From the NCBI GenBank assembly GCA_016282215.1, contig JAEEKC010000026.1:1-15322 (forward strand): a stretch of 15,322 bases of DNA, given 5' to 3'. Shown in pieces: positions 14,472-15,322 of this stretch (its first letter is position 1; the number at the start of each line of letters is the position of its first letter). Made by a program: the position numbers and the translations under genes. The notes under the pieces were generated by a model. The model ran no database searches. It saw only the letters and a program-made list of their open reading frames with translations, and had not been told where the DNA came from. The stretch comes from Lachnospiraceae bacterium. Lineage in GTDB: Bacteria; Bacillota; Clostridia; Lachnospirales; Lachnospiraceae.

Positions 14472-15322
14472 TCAGATTTTCTTGATCTTCGTCTTTTTAT
14501 CCTTTGCCTTGCCCATCAGTTTCTTATACTTGTCGACTTTCATTTCAGGCACCTTAATGGTGGCCTTTTTCGCGATCTTCTTAAAGGCCTTCGAGCCGAC
14601 AAATCTTACGTATTCGGAATTGATCTGAATGGTCTTTAATTTACCACAGTTATAAAAGGCCTTTGCATTGATGGCAGTCACATTCTTTCCGACCTTTACG
14701 CTCTTCAGTTTTTTATTTTTCATAAATGCCTTAGGCCCGATGGAGGTAACTTTAAATTTATGCTTTTTATAAGTCACGGTTGCCGGAATCGTGAACTTCT
14801 TATTCTTCTTACTCTTCGGTCCGACAAACATAACAGTCAGGCGATCACAGATGATGCACGTCACTTTGTATTTTCCCTTGCCTGATGTAAATGTTGCTCC
14901 TTCCTTTACATCTGTCAGATGCGCCGGCAATCCGCCAAAAGGATCCACATTGGGCCCTCCGGTTCCCGTACCACCTGTGCCTGTACCGCCGGTTCCTGAA
15001 CCATCTCCGGTTGAAGGTCCGGGTGTCGGAGCAGGTGTCGGGTCAGGCGTCGGATCGGGTGTCGGGTCGGGTGTCGGATCGGGTTCTGTGATTCCGTAAG
15101 GATCCGGCTCAGGCACATAATCCGGATCCGCCTTCCACTTTGCGGTAACCGTAAGCGTCGCATCGGTTACCGTCACAGTCTTTCCGGGCGCCCCTGCATC
15201 CCAGGTATCAAACAGCATTCCCACAGCCGGTGAAAAACCGCACTCCGGCAATGTATAGTCCTTTCCGGTCGTGACGATCACATCGTCCATGCTGCCGATG
15301 CCGCCGCCTGCCGCAAAAGTGA
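14472..15322 (-). CDS. Secreted surface protein with Flg_new-like repeat and LRR_5 C-terminus, 5' end cut by window edge
   Basis: The frame is open to the window edge; 282 residues are visible and the true start and signal peptide lie outside. The ATG at 15290 is internal, because the ten upstream in-frame codons (TFAAGGGIGS) continue a typical Listeria-Bacteroides/Flg_new repeat: AGGGIGSMDD, TLPECGF, FDTWDAGAPGKTVTV and TVTAKWK. That module (~1-63) is followed by a DPTP repeat (~81-99), a GTGGTG run, and an LRR_5 domain (~135-282) with VTSIGPKAFMKNKKLKSVKV and AINAKAFYNCGKLKTI. The Lys-rich end has the same layout as the other three surface proteins here (IKVPxxKxxxYKKL). Probably a surface-displayed adhesin-like protein; the function is unknown. 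The MCP gene follows after 76 bp. Confidence 0.85.
   Translation of the reverse strand, partial: TFAAGGGIGSMDDVIVTTGKDYTLPECGFSPAVGMLFDTWDAGAPGKTVTVTDATLTVTAKWKADPDYVPEPDPYGITEPDPTPDPTPDPTPDPTPAPTPGPSTGDGSGTGGTGTGGTGTGGPNVDPFGGLPAHLTDVKEGATFTSGKGKYKVTCIICDRLTVMFVGPKSKKNKKFTIPATVTYKKHKFKVTSIGPKAFMKNKKLKSVKVGKNVTAINAKAFYNCGKLKTIQINSEYVRFVGSKAFKKIAKKATIKVPEMKVDKYKKLMGKAKDKKTKIKKI
14955..15080 (-). repeat. Tandem repeats encoding the DPTP and GTGGTG linker
   Basis: Repeats with 12-bp units (GATCCGACACCC type on the minus strand, 15021-15080) encode DPTPDPTP stretches. Next to them a short-period GT-rich repeat (14955-15005) encodes GTGGTGTGG. Both form a low-complexity linker between the Flg_new-like repeat and the LRR_5 domain. 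Confidence 0.7.

Noticed and set aside
1..15322. CRISPR arrays, tRNA/rRNA genes, transposases or phage genes
   Set aside because: I looked for direct repeats with regular spacers, tRNA-like cloverleaf ends and transposase/integrase motifs on both strands and saw none that could be supported.

Overview
The window looks like chromosomal DNA of an anaerobic, motile-type Firmicute, most likely Lachnospiraceae (Clostridia). This is inferred from the family types present: secreted proteins ending in a lysine-rich BspA-like LRR_5 domain, VSxN repeats, a Flg_new-type repeat, Gram-positive Shine-Dalgarno sites and sigma-A-like promoters. I ran no database search.

Layout. The left edge holds the 5' part of a minus-strand branched-chain aminotransferase (ilvE, 1-938). 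It diverges from a plus-strand dihydrofolate reductase (folA, 1310-1795) across a 371-bp intergenic region. That region holds a strong ilvE promoter, one copy of a dispersed leader repeat, a nested cluster of GGGGACGGTTC palindromic repeats, and a folA promoter whose -35 box lies in the last repeat unit. From 1841 to the right edge every gene is on the minus strand. In transcription order, right to left, these are: a partial Flg_new/LRR_5 surface protein; a methyl-accepting chemotaxis-type receptor; a beta-CASP metallo-beta-lactamase-fold RNase-like protein with its own promoter; thymidylate synthase (thyA); a membrane diguanylate cyclase; a secreted SGNH esterase fused to an LRR_5 domain; and two tandem paralogous secreted beta-helix proteins, also ending in LRR_5.

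How the genes may work together. Housekeeping one-carbon/nucleotide genes (folA, thyA), ilvE and an RNA-processing enzyme surround a surface and signalling block. Four secreted proteins with unrelated N-terminal modules share one C-terminal LRR_5 domain with a lysine-rich end and no LPXTG motif. This suggests a common surface-retention or display module. A c-di-GMP synthase and a Cache-type receptor next to them would fit controlled surface behaviour, but that link is inference.

Most notable non-coding signal: a ~50-bp repeat in five copies (953-1003, 6909-6959, 6961-7007, 8797-8849, 14414-14463), all in the same orientation and each upstream of a minus-strand gene. It often lies directly between the preceding stop codon and the next Shine-Dalgarno site. 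It can fold into a small hairpin whose tetraloop varies between copies but mostly stays GNRA. A second clear structure is a 26-bp perfect palindrome upstream of the esterase gene.
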